From assembly GCA_038496675.1 (NCBI GenBank), contig CM076658.1, forward strand, positions 13,996,523 to 14,060,522: a stretch of 64,000 nt of DNA. Direction: 5' to 3'. Position 1 is the first letter of the stretch. The number at the start of each line of letters is the position of its first letter. Origin of the DNA: Rachycentron canadum (Eukaryota; Chordata; Actinopteri; Carangiformes; Rachycentridae). A model generated the notes under the pieces. That model made no database searches. It was not told the origin of the DNA and was given only the letters and a program-made list of their open reading frames with translations. The translations under genes and the position numbers were made by a program. This document shows, piece after piece, positions 34,301 through 41,912 of this stretch.

Positions 34301-35165
34301 AGCTCAGCCTACCTGACATGTTTTTCAAAAAAGCAACATTCCCTCTTGTGGATATTTTCCCTGACCCACGAGCCGAATGCAAAGCGCTGGAAAGAAGGGG
34401 AGAAAGAAAGATGCTTAGAGGGTCTCGCTTTGCTGATTGCCAGAGTGTGAATCAGCTGGGGCTCCACCTCAGCTTCCCCCATCCTGGAGGCAACATGGGT
34501 GGATTACACTGTACGAGTCCAGGCTGAGAGCCGACAGCCTCACAGGAGAGAAGGAGACTCTGCAGTCGGTGCTTGGATGCTGGCTCACGTTCAGCACTGC
34601 ATCAGTGATGTCAGAGATACAGCTGCGGAGAACTAAACCCCCTCCATATAGGACAGTAAGTAGACAGGCGCCAGTTCAATAGACTGCTGCAGTGCTGAGA
34701 AGGGATCAATTACAAGCCACAGCAGCATGGAAAGTACAAGATTTTTAAAAAGGATACAAAACATAGCAATTTGCAATTCAAAAATGACTAGTGAGTAAGA
34801 GATATAGTTTGAGTTTTTCAGTGGTGAAAAGGAGAACTACAAGTACACTCTTTCAAGAGCTCGAGCAAAGTGCATTTTTGAGGAGTGAGTATCTCAATTT
34901 TATGCTACTTTTGGTCACCACATATCACTATATCTTACAAACTTAACATGACCAGTTTATAACATATCATAAAATATTCTTCTCAATTATGACGTTGGTA
35001 ATTGTCCAATAATGATCACTGTTTCAGCACAAGTTAAAACAATTATAATAGGCAAACACTCACCTTTGTAAAACAAGAAACCACTTGATTTAGTCTGTGG
35101 TTGTTCTGCTGCAACTGCTCAATTATTTCCTGCGGCTTGATCTTTATCTCAGGTTTAGGTAGCAT
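19202..35165 (-). CDS. trpm2: TRPM2 ADP-ribose-gated cation channel (34 coding exons)
   Basis: TRPM2 is a plasma-membrane, calcium-permeable, non-selective cation channel opened by ADP-ribose and Ca2+. Thirty-four exons join in one frame from the ATG at 35165 to the TGA at 19204-19202, about 1476 residues (human about 1503). In order: melastatin homology regions (about residues 116-720), pre-S1, S1-S6 with the pore loop (about 715-1068), TRP helix, a short coiled coil (about 1173-1230), and a NUDT9-homology domain (to the end). That last domain, with GYVDDSRNTDNAWVQ, separates TRPM2 from other TRPM proteins. ADP-ribose-pocket residues of the N-terminal region and Ca2+-site residues are kept. 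Odd points: substituted pore filter, degenerate Nudix box, enlarged pre-S1/S1 linker, uncertain 5' end and one weak splice site. Exons are listed separately. Confidence 0.93.
19490..19606 (-). CDS. trpm2: trpm2 exon, NUDT9-H core
   Basis: 39 codons, phase 0 at both ends, between CAG and GTGAGA. Encodes VFEGYVDDSRNTDNAWVQTT. This is the most conserved NUDT9-H block and keeps the Asp and Arg that contact ADP-ribose in human TRPM2 (DDPRNTDNAW). Confidence 0.93.
20109..20210 (-). CDS. trpm2: trpm2 exon, degenerate Nudix-box region
   Basis: 34 codons, phase 0, CTCAG acceptor and GTGGGT donor. Follows the ALPG end of the preceding exon and reads LKRTMGKTLYEKINEKVSKG. It lies where a Nudix box should be, but the Glu residues of the REUXEE catalytic core are missing. 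Confidence 0.8.
21008..21086 (-). CDS. trpm2: trpm2 exon, NUDT9-H beta strands up to ALPG
   Basis: Completes R then WQDSERSVLEYLAVWDES and ends TVALPG before GTGAGT. Matches the human RWRRNEDG...HWALPGG segment. Entry phase 2, exit phase 0. Confidence 0.85.
21191..21277 (-). CDS. trpm2: trpm2 exon, NUDT9-H GRTGITGRGALSQLGPN
   Basis: 87 bases, phase 2 at both ends. Encodes NPGGRTGITGRGALSQLGPN, close to human NPMGRTGLRGRGSLSCFGPN. CAG acceptor, GTACGT donor. Confidence 0.93.
21360..21389 (-). CDS. trpm2: trpm2 30-base microexon (RSEYEDLDKY)
   Basis: Very short exon, phase 2 at both ends, acceptor ACAG and donor GTATAA. Skipping it would keep the frame. It falls in the poorly conserved start of NUDT9-H, so homology support is weak; frame and splice sites support it. 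Confidence 0.6.
21531..21592 (-). CDS. trpm2: trpm2 exon, NUDT9-H (VSFSSYMPTYYASDGGDD)
   Basis: 62 bases, TTTCAG acceptor, GTAGGT donor, phase 0 to phase 2. Continues the PWE of the previous exon into a YMPTYYAS stretch that corresponds to the human FLIYDPPFYTAE region. Confidence 0.78.
21689..21834 (-). CDS. trpm2: trpm2 exon, start of NUDT9-H (DSYHVNARQ)
   Basis: Encodes EDSYHVNARQFQYPNSKLTR then FPVPEEKVPWE, nearly identical to human DSYHVNARHLLYPNCPVTRFPVPNEKVPWE. Entry phase is 1. The downstream donor is GTAATA. Confidence 0.93.
21954..22038 (-). CDS. trpm2: trpm2 exon, coiled-coil part 2; 3' end uncertain
   Basis: Starts after CATCAG and encodes VSHSNRALQWIMDNLKPQG, matching human VAQTAQALHWIVRTLRASG. 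To join the next exon in frame it must end in phase 1, and the only usable GT sites are weak (GTCAGG at 21953 or GTCTCG further 5'). The stated end is the likelier of the two. A frame-shifting error or a non-canonical donor is also possible. Confidence 0.6.
22281..22368 (-). CDS. trpm2: trpm2 exon, coiled-coil part 1
   Basis: 88 bases, CTGAG acceptor, GTGGTA donor. Encodes ERLEREEEISFDGIMKRLAR then LEEQ, corresponding to human SMEQRLASLEEQ, the C-terminal coiled-coil assembly helix. Confidence 0.85.
22879..23011 (-). CDS. trpm2: trpm2 exon, post-TRP linker
   Basis: Acceptor in a T-run ending CAG, donor GTAAAA. Encodes NELPLIEEEELLSWEALMKD and DRYLFSTQQEQ, matching human NEEAALLSWEIYLKENYLQNRQFQQKQ. 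Phase 1 to phase 2. Confidence 0.87.
23491..23672 (-). CDS. trpm2: trpm2 exon, TRP helix
   Basis: Encodes FTFQEVQDNTDRIWKFQRYE then LIKEYHSRPAAPPPFI. The Glu in IKEYH corresponds to the TRP-helix Glu that lines the human Ca2+ site. Acceptor CCACAG, donor GTAAGG. Confidence 0.95.
23827..24007 (-). CDS. trpm2: trpm2 exon, post-filter loop and S6
   Basis: Encodes LNGTDPLKPKCPVLNENQTP, then the S6 stretch LCIYLLFANILLLNLLIAIF, almost identical to human S6. Two Cys (SCTLNG, PKCP) match the conserved post-filter pair. Donor GTGAGT splits an Asn codon. Confidence 0.96.
24193..24364 (-). CDS. trpm2: trpm2 exon, S5 and pore filter
   Basis: Encodes MFFFMFLLSIWVVAYGVAKQ (S5), then RGAVYEPYLIIFGNFPTNID. 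The pore filter is FGNFPTNID where human has FGQIPGYID. The start after TCCAG and the GTGAGT donor are clear. Confidence 0.96.
24887..25019 (-). CDS. trpm2: trpm2 exon, S4 and S4-S5 linker
   Basis: Encodes IDFVVFCLRLMAIFTISRTL then GPKIIIVRRM, close to human S4 LRLMHIFTISKTLGPKIIIVKRM. Phase 2 in, phase 0 out. Confidence 0.96.
25098..25216 (-). CDS. trpm2: trpm2 exon, S3
   Basis: Encodes LFHDPDGFGFRKKVRIYIND, then LWNILDVLSILMFIIGLALR. Asn and Asp of WNILD match the two S3 Ca2+-site residues of human TRPM2 (WNKLD). Donor GTACTT. Confidence 0.94.
25573..25786 (-). CDS. trpm2: trpm2 exon, S1 and S2
   Basis: 214 bases, ACAG acceptor and GTAAGA donor. Encodes WNIVSYFAFLFLFAVVLMID (S1) and LLYIWLLSLVCEEVRQ (S2). 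Glu and Gln in CEEVRQ are the S2 Ca2+-site pair. Confidence 0.96.
25877..25906 (-). CDS. trpm2: trpm2 30-base microexon in pre-S1/S1 linker
   Basis: Phase 2 at both ends, acceptor TACAG and strong donor GTAAGT. Encodes PGFSSDVNS plus split codons. No counterpart in the human linker as I remember it. Confidence 0.65.
26053..26151 (-). CDS. trpm2: trpm2 exon, charged linker before S1
   Basis: 99 bases, phase 2 at both ends, CCCCAG acceptor and GTAAGT donor. Encodes the charged RRNEVIQRETKRSEEIKTVE segment. The linker is much longer than in human, and skipping the exon keeps the frame. Confidence 0.72.
26560..26997 (+). mobile_element. LINE-2-like retrotransposon 3' fragment in trpm2 intron
   Basis: On the plus strand, 26721-26816 reads LWNQLPV, a stop, then VQEEDTLTTFKNRFKTFLFD. 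This is the end of reverse-transcriptase ORFs of L2-type LINEs (LWN-LP... TFK..LKTFLF) that are abundant in fish. A poly-A run follows at about 26983-26996. It is a truncated, inactive insertion, antisense to trpm2. Confidence 0.75.
27131..27243 (-). CDS. trpm2: trpm2 exon, pre-S1 helix
   Basis: Encodes LTQIWCGELSVDNPVWRVMI then CMIFFPLIYTGFLVF, matching human KVWWGQLSVDNGLWRVTLCMLAFPLLLTG. Phase 0 in, phase 2 out. Confidence 0.94.
27428..27573 (-). CDS. trpm2: trpm2 exon, MHR4 C-terminal part
   Basis: Encodes SDEERAQKLLVRVSPSWGRT then TCLRLALEADDKSFVAQSGV. Human has KDEERAQKLLTRVSEAWGKTTCLQLALEAKD. Acceptor CACAG, donor GTAGAG. Confidence 0.95.
27672..27801 (-). CDS. trpm2: trpm2 exon, MHR4
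   Basis: Encodes CRDCMAAALAATQILKKMAE and ELANHYEEHAIG, matching human QDCIAAALACSKILKEL...LAEEYEHRAIG. Acceptor TACAG, donor GTATAA. Confidence 0.95.
27891..28028 (-). CDS. trpm2: trpm2 exon, MHR4 start
   Basis: 46 codons, phase 0 both ends. Encodes DPGRDLFLWAVVQNNRELAE then IAWEQ, matching human DPIRDLLIWAIVQNRRELAGIIWAQ. The upstream half (SKSQMGSQAPL) is not conserved. Confidence 0.93.
28290..28661 (-). CDS. trpm2: trpm2 largest exon, MHR3
   Basis: 124 codons, phase 0 both ends, CTCCAG acceptor, GTGAGT donor. Encodes AMFSALVGNKPQFVSLLLEN, GVSLREFL and HLLGSFTQPLYPP, matching human ALISNKPEFVKLFLENGVQLKEF and LLGDFTQPLYP. Equal entry and exit phase. Confidence 0.95.
29617..29735 (-). CDS. 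trpm2: trpm2 exon, MHR3 helix pair
   Basis: Encodes WKRQLELAIAWNRVDIAEAE then IFSESQWK, matching human HQLKLAVAWNRVDIARSEIFMDEWQWK. CTCAG acceptor, GTGGGT donor. Confidence 0.95.
30069..30286. repeat. Nested inverted-repeat (foldback) structure in trpm2 intron
   Basis: Outer imperfect arms about 30069-30105 and 30241-30286 are inverted copies (ACTTGCT... / ...AGCAAGT). Inside is a perfect 19-base palindrome pair, 30124-30142 and 30144-30162, with one base between. Beside it are 13-base perfect arms, 30165-30177 and 30185-30197, with a seven-base loop. A related copy without the inverted insertion lies at about 30529-30626. Confidence 0.85.
30529..30626 (+). repeat. Second, simpler copy of the 30102-30227 intronic segment
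   Basis: Direct repeat of 30102-30145 and 30175-30227 with a few substitutions. It lacks the roughly 30 bases at 30146-30175 that make the first copy palindromic. Confidence 0.8.
31022..31124 (-). CDS. trpm2: trpm2 exon, MHR1/2 to MHR3 junction
   Basis: Encodes IQDIIRMPHLLTIFRVSEDS then HEDVDVAILQALLK, matching human IQDIVRRRQLLTVFREGKDGQQDVDVAILQALLK. TTACAG acceptor, GTACGT donor. Confidence 0.96.
31626..31675. repeat. Perfect 15-base hairpin just inside a trpm2 intron
   Basis: Arms 31626-31640 and 31661-31675 are exact reverse complements with a 20-base loop. The hairpin occupies bases 45-94 of the intron that starts at the donor at 31719. Confidence 0.9.
31720..31920 (-). CDS. trpm2: trpm2 exon, MHR1/2 with EGSGRIADV
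   Basis: 67 codons, phase 0 both ends. Encodes NGTPCVVLEGSGRIADVIAQ, nearly identical to human. The Arg of GSGR corresponds to the ADP-ribose contact Arg358. Donor GTATGT. Confidence 0.96.
31991..32052 (-). CDS. trpm2: trpm2 exon, MHR1/2 beta strand (VVCVVLDGGPGTL)
   Basis: Encodes ESGVTIPVVCVVLDGGPGTL then N, matching human IPIVCVVLEGGPGTLH. CCCAG acceptor, GTGAGT donor. Confidence 0.95.
32171..32351 (-). CDS. trpm2: trpm2 exon, MHR1/2 with GTHGRYGVEI
   Basis: Encodes NNHTHFILVDDGTHGRYGVE then IELRSRLEKCI. The Tyr of GRYGVE and the Arg of LRSR correspond to the human Tyr295 and Arg302 ADP-ribose contacts. TGCAG acceptor, phase 1 out. Confidence 0.96.
32464..32627 (-). CDS. trpm2: trpm2 exon, MHR1/2 (AWIITGGTHTGVMKHVG)
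   Basis: Encodes GAWIITGGTHTGVMKHVGQA and IVAIGVATWGVIHNRDTL, the signature TRPM N-terminal block. AAAG acceptor, GTAAAG donor. Confidence 0.96.
33613..33793 (-). CDS. trpm2: trpm2 exon, MHR1/2 (LLISVTGGAKNF)
   Basis: Encodes LPSPNLLISVTGGAKNFYLK then ARLKNMFHRGLIKVAQTT. The SVTGGAKN stretch lines the N-terminal ADP-ribose pocket. CTCAG acceptor, GTCAGC donor. Confidence 0.96.
33908..34076 (-). CDS. trpm2: trpm2 exon, start of MHR1 (EDECKCGY, PTDAFGDISF)
   Basis: 57 codons including the shared Arg. Encodes EDECKCGYSKTDHVDEAIKP and VREVPTDAFGDISFDGLGQK, matching human CQCGYTHEQHLEEATKP and EMPTDAFGDIVFTGLSQK. CACCAG acceptor, GTGAAA donor. Confidence 0.95.
34313..34386 (-). CDS. trpm2: trpm2 exon, N-terminal (SWVRENIHKREC)
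   Basis: Encodes FAFGSWVRENIHKRECCFFE, matching human SSWIPENIKKKECVYF. Acceptor TTCCAG at 34387 and donor GTAGGC at 34312. The frame also stays open upstream through the acceptor to an ATG at 34482, so this may instead be the 3' part of a first exon. Confidence 0.9.
34387..34482 (-). CDS. trpm2: Alternative trpm2 N-terminus read through the acceptor
   Basis: From the ATG at 34482-34480 the frame continues for 32 codons without a stop straight into FAFGSWVREN: MGEAEVEPQLIHTLAISKAR, then PSKHLSFSPSFQ. The ATG context is strong (A at -3, G at +4). A promoter in about 34500-34650 would produce this form. The other model splices from 35064. The sequence alone does not decide between them. Confidence 0.4.
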
Positions 35166-35167
35166 TT
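35064..35167 (-). CDS. trpm2: trpm2 upstream first coding exon (MLPKPEIKIKPQ)
   Basis: Acceptor CCTCAG, ATG at 35165-35163, 34 codons with EIIEQLQQNNHRLNQVVSCF and a strong GTGAGT donor, joining phase 0 to FAFGSWVREN. The N-terminus of TRPM2 is poorly conserved, so support comes from splice sites, frame and the open reading frame only. Confidence 0.55.
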
Positions 35168-35337
35168 CTGAGGAGGTTGAAAAAAGTCTAGTACCAGTTG
35201 TAAGCCTGTACTATGAACAAGTACTCTGCATTTATGTCTTGCGAAGGACGGGGTAGAGTGTGCATCATCTTCAGTGATGGACTATAAAACCTGCGGAGCC
35301 TGGGACTTCAGTATTCTGACATATGCCTTTATCTCAC

Positions 35338-35385
35338 TGACACGTGACTTGTTGCGCAATATTTCCACTTCATCAACTGAAACTC
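35338..35385 (-). other. trpm2: Possible further 5' exon of trpm2
   Basis: 48 bases between TTTCCAG and GTGAGA on the minus strand. One frame (VSVDEVEILRNKSRV) would splice in frame to the 35064 exon without its own ATG; otherwise it is 5' UTR, with a short upstream ATG frame. That same open frame also continues past the donor, so the boundary is uncertain. Confidence 0.35.
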
Positions 35386-35389
35386 CTGG

Positions 35390-38080
35390 AAAAGAAAGAA
35401 AGTATCAACTCTAACAAATGGATTTTCAATTAAAGACCAACAAGTCCACACTGACACACTGATTTAGTCTTCATGTTCTGTTGTGGCAACAAATCCTTTA
35501 TGATCACTGAGAGTCACTAGTTGACTTTTTGTGTTGCACTGTTAAGTGGCTCCAACCTTTTTAAGCCGTATTAACAGTGAAACTATGCCAGAAAGAAAAT
35601 CTACTGTGTATCAAGCTTTATATTACCACCAAACCAAACAGATTTAGATATATATCTTAAAATGTGCACTTAATACTCAAGAAAGTGAATTCACAAAACA
35701 TATCATTTTACTTCCAGATGACAGGTTGAAGCTCACTCATTTTACAAACAGTTAAAAATTTAACATTTAAATTATTCTTTGTTGTAGATAACATTACCCT
35801 TTTTACTGTCTTCAGATCCTCCTTTCACTCGACAGCAACAACATTACACTATTTCTGGTGTCTGGCTTGTTTAAGCTGTGTGGAAGGGCAGTGTTTCATG
35901 TCGTTTTCCTGGCGTTATAACACCTGTTGCCAGGTGACATCTCCAGAGTATTTACTACAGGGATCTAGTTACTGAATGGAGCACTGGCTGGGTTTCTTGA
36001 GCTGATATGCACATAAATTCATTTCAGTCATTGAAACTGTCAAAATTTCTTTGTTGAACACTTTCTGCATGTGACAGTTGAGCTATGTAATGATTACAAC
36101 TTGGTACCCTTTCCATCAAATCAACAGTAGGGAAGAGTGTCTGGAAAAGATTTTATGTTATATGACAAAGTTACTAAGTGACTTTGTCAATTGTTTTTTT
36201 TTGTTTGTTTGTTTCTGATTAGAACCATAATGGCCAAATATACAGCTAATGTTAATTGTTTTCTTTTTTATCAGAATATTGTAATTGATTAAAAATTTTG
36301 AAGCAAAGATTATTGATTTTTTGTTAGTTTTTACATTGCATAAATTTTAGATTCATTATGCTGTCGTGTTTTAAATTTCAAAAATCGTATTATTAACTTT
36401 TTGGTTGGCAACACCGGCAGTAAGTAACAGTCACTGTTTCATTATATATTTATATGTACAAATTTAGCAGCCAAGGTTACTAACACTTTTTTCATGTTGC
36501 ATTTATTTTAGAAAATCTGTGTTTTTACATGAATCGACAATGGTAATACGATCAGATCTTAAACTGACTTCATGAATTCTTCGATCACGTTGACAATGAT
36601 GCAGCTTCAAACATCCTGCTCAGTAATCGGACTAGCTGTTTTATACAGAGCTGTACCCTACTCTTGACAACAAGCGAGCCAGGAGATTAAAACAAGTAGA
36701 AATGGGGAATAAAGCAGTGTCACTTTAAAACTCAGTGATTAACCAATTATTTTTGATGGACATATGGTGCGTAAAAGTGGCTGGAAACAGACTCCTTACA
36801 TTTGTTTTATTTAATAAATGATTAAACAGATGTTCAGGCTGTCTGTACAAGCAGCTGGATTATCCACAGAGGAGTCATCCTCTCCATAACGTATGGACTA
36901 GGGTACAGGGTTGGACCAATAACTGAGCTTTTGGCAAGCATGACACATCAGTGCTAATCCTTTAACAAAGTCCCCAGTTCGAGTCCTGGCCAGTTGAATT
37001 TTTCACAGCATGCTCCCCTATCTGTGTCTGTTTTTGGCACTGTTTTTTATTGGCAGCAGATTAGCAGAGGTGTCTTCCTCTCCTTAACAAATGGACCACT
37101 TAAAACAAACAACAAAAACCAGCAGCTAATGTTAATGACATTTTGTTTTTTTTTTTTTTTTAGATTTGTGGTGCCCAAAGTTAGCAGCTAAAGTTATATA
37201 TTATATATATAATATATATATAAAATATATGAACAGCTACTAGATGGATTGCCATTAAAATTTTCATGCAATTAGACATGTTCTCCAGAGGTTGCAGCCA
37301 ACTGATTATGGTGACCTCCTGACTTCATCTAGCATTGAAATGCATTCCAATAATAAAATTGGTTGAGACGTATATTTTATTCCCAAGATGAATTATGATA
37401 ACTTTGGTCATTCTCAGGTTTAAAGTTTTAATTCATAATGTTAGCACATGGTTACAATACCAAACCATAAACACTGTTGTCACAACCAACTACACAGATC
37501 AACTGCTCTGGCGTTAAGAGGTAAAGGAAGAGAGTTCTTGAGAATTTGAGGCAAAGTTAAGCTTATAAATTAATGTGTGAAAAAGTAAAATTAACTGACC
37601 CAATGGAAGGGAAGGAATTCAAATCTCAGTGATCATGGAAAATTAACCTGACTGAACCATAAACTAACTTTTAGTAGAACACAGTTAAAACAGATTGTTT
37701 CTGAATTATGGTAGAGACATGTTGAATTTGATTTCTCCTGTATGCCATGTTAAGGTGTAAATGAATTTCCACCACCAGATGTCAGCACAGCACCACTGAT
37801 CACAGTGAGGAACAAGCTTGGACCCAGTTGTATGGGAATTTCAGCAATAAAGTATTTTAGCCTGTTTCTTTCCCCATCAGATTTAACATCTTATTGAGGT
37901 GTGATTTTGACTTTTTGTTTCTGACTCAACAACGAGTGATAGGTTTGCACAACAGGTTTAATTACCCTAACGATAAAACGCTCACATTTCAGTGTATGTG
38001 AAAACAGTACAGAGATGATAATTATAGCCAGTATCATATTGAACATCTTCCACAAGAAGAAGACAGACACTCAGATCCCT
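35390..38080. other. Intergenic region between fam126b and trpm2
   Basis: About 2.7 kb with no recognised exon. It should hold the trpm2 promoter, but I see no diagnostic motif. AT-rich throughout, with a TATA-type dinucleotide run near 37195-37240. Confidence 0.5.
36860..37110 (+). repeat. Decayed interspersed repeat, possibly SINE-like
   Basis: Two imperfect copies of a CAGAGG..TCCTCTCC..AACA.ATGGACCA motif (about 36868-36902 and 37063-37095) flank a segment with AGTTCGAGTCC (about 36977), resembling an RNA polymerase III B box. It looks like a degraded SINE, but no full tRNA-like head is visible. Confidence 0.35.
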
Positions 38081-38092
38081 TACGGCACAATA

Positions 38093-38098
38093 TTTATT
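38093..38098 (-). terminator. fam126b: Candidate fam126b polyadenylation signal (AATAAA)
   Basis: Reverse complement of TTTATT. It follows 3.8 kb without another recognisable gene below the fam126b stop, and similar hexamers nearer the stop (about 39069 and 39921) could be alternative sites. The 3' end is inferred. Confidence 0.4.
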
Positions 38099-41000
38099 CA
38101 ACAATATACAGATTAATTTCTCTCTACATGTCAGACTGGTCGTCAGTTTTTTTTATATGTATCTTGCTCTCACCTTTGTACATTTGTTATTTACAAGATT
38201 TAAAATAAGTCTTTCTCTCCATTTATACAACATCAATAGTACAGTGTTATCACATCTTACAGCAGCTTCCCTCGAAGCATCTACATTAGATTCATCACTG
38301 ATATTCTTGTATTAAATTCATACACCAGCTAAAGTCTTTGAGCCACAGAGCAGCAAACTGACAGAAGGGCTCAACATGCACCAAAAGTCCAGTTGTGGCT
38401 TTCTCTCTGTGCGGGCAGTCGGATGACAAATGGATGGTCCTCTGTTTTCACCCACATGAGGTCCCTCGCTCTGTAGCACCACAACAGGGTATATAAACAG
38501 AATCATTGAATTGGGATACTGTTGAGGACTTGCACCTTTAAAAGATCAGCTTAAATGCATCAGCCCCATCCCACCCAACAAGGATCAATGAAAGCCTGTA
38601 TACCAAAAACAAAAAAGGGAGGGGGGGGGGGGGGGGAGGGGAGGAATGTTGCATAGAATCAATTCTGACCTCCAGAACAGAAATTTTGGTGCAGCCATTT
38701 TTAAAATGTGGCATTTTGATAAACTCCTGAGACCTTCCAGACCCCGTAAGCTCTTTTTTTTTGGTTTTGAAAGAAAGAAAAATAAATAGCTGTACCCTTA
38801 GACTAACAAAAATAGCATTGTGTTGGATGTGACATCACATAGAAGTACTACTTTAAAGAGACTAAAACCCTGCATTGAGTGTATACACATTTGCACATCT
38901 ATATATATCATTTCAATAACTATCTTGAGGAGAGAGGTGGATGGATTAAAGTGCATTATACTGTATGAAAACAAAGCCCACAGTTATCACATGCAGGACA
39001 GGAAATGAACTTTGTTCACCAGCAGCAGTGACTGATTAAGTACAAAATGAGACATTTTCACCACTTAAAAGATTTATTTTAATGTAAGTGGACCTTGTGA
39101 GGATTTCTAATCTTATAATTCAGCCAAAAATTAATGGAAGATAAAATAATCAGCCACAGCCAAAGTTTTGACATTTGCTGCCTGGTGTTCATTTCCTGCC
39201 CTGATCACATGCAAATAACACCAGACACTGAGGGATTACTCTAAGTCAACATACAGTACCAACATGGCTGCTGGTAATCTCGGTCAGGGGCACTCATATT
39301 AATGACATGAACACATCACTAGTTTTAAAACAGCAAAAAGGTGCCACTCAACTCACAGCAAAATACAGCAAAATGGGAATATGACTCGTTATGAGCCAAA
39401 ACAGCACAGGGATGACAGCAGACAGGTGAGAGTGTGAACTGTAGCTACACTCCCCTTCGTCTTTCTCCTCGATAGTCCAGTCCAGCAAGAGGAGAAAGAG
39501 AGGGAGGAGTATTGTGAGGCCAAAGAGCCCTCGATCAAGGCTTTTTGGCCTGAAATGTTTAAGGCTAAAGCGCACACAGGACTCATTCGGGACCAAGAGC
39601 AGCAGCTGTGAATGTTTCTAGCACAGCAGGAGCATGAGTGTGTGAGTTTTTCACTGCAGAATGAACTGACTTTTATATACATTAATCATTCACTCATTTT
39701 CAACAAGCACATAAGCAAGACGGGGTAAATGCAATACAACAGCTGACATCTACAGTACACAGACGCATAATATACTGCTTTTATATGTGAACAGCAAAGC
39801 TTAGTAATGATTGTGAAAGTACAGTGTGTCTCACACACCTGTGATGACTAAAAGTAAATTCATGGCAAAAAAGGTGAAGCTGCATCTAAGGGCACGTTGA
39901 GCCACACGTCCAAACATCCGATTTATTGTGCCTTAACTTTAAAATAAGACAAGTAAACAGAAAAAAAGAGGCATTTAACTTAAGACACCCAAGCAAAATA
40001 AATATTTTCCTTAAGGAGAGGATGTGTATTGGCACATCTGGCAAAGAAGAGACTTGGGTTTGGCTCGTTGGCTGTTCCACGTATCTGAAACAGCAATGCT
40101 TTCCAGGGGCACTAAACATGCGGACAAGCACGCCATGAGTCAGTCTGGGCAGGGAGCACTACAGAAGGCTAGCTAGCACTGTGTGCAGATGCAGGCATTT
40201 AATAGAGAGAAGATCCAACTCCATGCACATGAGGATAAAAAATTGCACTTCCAAAATCATTACATTAAAAAAAAAATAAATAAAATAAGCAGGACATTTC
40301 TCGGGAACTAAAATAATCAGGTTAATCCCAGTGTGGTTGTTTGATATATGACAGAAAATATGAAAACCTGAAGATAGTCGTGTTCTTGTTTTGCAGCTAG
40401 ATTTTGTGAAAGATGTGATTGGACTGAAATGCAAGGCCCAGATATTCAGTCACAACTCCTCACATGAACACACAAAGATTTTACAGTGTCATTATCATTG
40501 CAGTGTGAAACCATATTGGTCCCCACTGTATAATCCCCCAAACTGGGCGAGCGCTCCAGTTTCAAACCAAACAAGGTCTTTAAATCCTGCATCGGATTGG
40601 GAGACAAGTGTCTGAGTGGCAGGTGAACACACAATGAGGTAGAACAAAATGTTTCATGAGCATCCAATCAGAGCACAAACACATGGTTATGGTGACTGCT
40701 GATGCACAGTGACTAGTACAAGCCTCCACCAGGCAGCAATTCACTGGCTCAGAAATGATACCACTCACAAGCCTCAACACAGATTGACAAACACCATCAA
40801 GTGCTTTCAGGTGGGAGGACCCATTAAATGGTTTAAACCAGAATAATAATCCAGTATAAAATACAGTCAATGCCTTTAGCTTCACACACAAACCTACAAA
40901 GTTTAGCTCCAGTTCTTCCACATAATTCATCTTCAGATTTTAAATCAAGTCCCAAGACAAATTGTTTCTTCTTGTAGATCCAGTTAAAAGCCTGGGGCAA

Positions 41001-41912
41001 GACAAACCCTTACCACATTCCAGTTTGGTTTTACAACAATCTTAAAAGTTTGATTTAATAGATCAAATCATATAAGAATTATTATAATTACAGAGTAAAT
41101 TGAAGGTCATGGGCTTAAAACTAGAGAATTAGGTCTGACTTCTACAGAATCACTGTCAAACAAAATGCAGAAAAAAAAACAAAAAACAAACAAACAAAAA
41201 AAAACACATGCTACCTTCTTTGGATTGTGATTAAAAAAAAAATCATTTAAAGTTTTTTTTTTTTTCATTAAAATTATTTTTACCTAATCAAAAACAGTAA
41301 TTAACATGGAAGATAATCAGCAAGAACGATTGCACGTGAGCCCGGGAATGAAAGTGAAGGAAGGAATGAAGAGAAAGAGCAATAATCCCCACTCTTCTCT
41401 GCATGAGTGACAGTAAGTGTTATTGCTGATTCATGTTGACTGATTCAGTCAGGAACCTAAAAAATCTGAAATGTCATATCCCCTGCAGCTAACGTGGCAT
41501 CCTTACGGCTTTTCTCTCAATGTTTTCTCCTTTTGTGGAGAGTTTCTGTGTGGTACACTCAGCTCAGTCAGACAGGATGCAGTGACATACTGGACTCTTA
41601 TACTTGACCGTAAATAGAGCAGCAGGCAGTCATGACTTACTACTTTTCTCTTGTTGCATTCTCAGTAAATGCATGTAAGTTAAATGGATGTCAAAAGGGA
41701 GGAGACACAACTCTGAACATGGTTTCTGCACAAACACACATATATGCACACCCACACACACCAACACAGATAGGTAGACAGAAGTTGAAGTTTAAGAGTA
41801 GGGCTGTAAAGAGTCACAGAGAAAATCTGCACGAGGGTGTGTGTTGTGAATAAGGATTTTGTGTGTGTGTGTTTGTGTGTGTTTGTGTGTCGACCATGCC
41901 CTGCACTGCATG
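38093..41912 (-). other. fam126b: Probable long 3' UTR of fam126b
   Basis: Continuous non-coding sequence downstream of the fam126b stop, AT-rich with several A- or T-runs and a 16-base poly-G run (38621-38636). No exon of another gene was seen. Confidence 0.45.
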
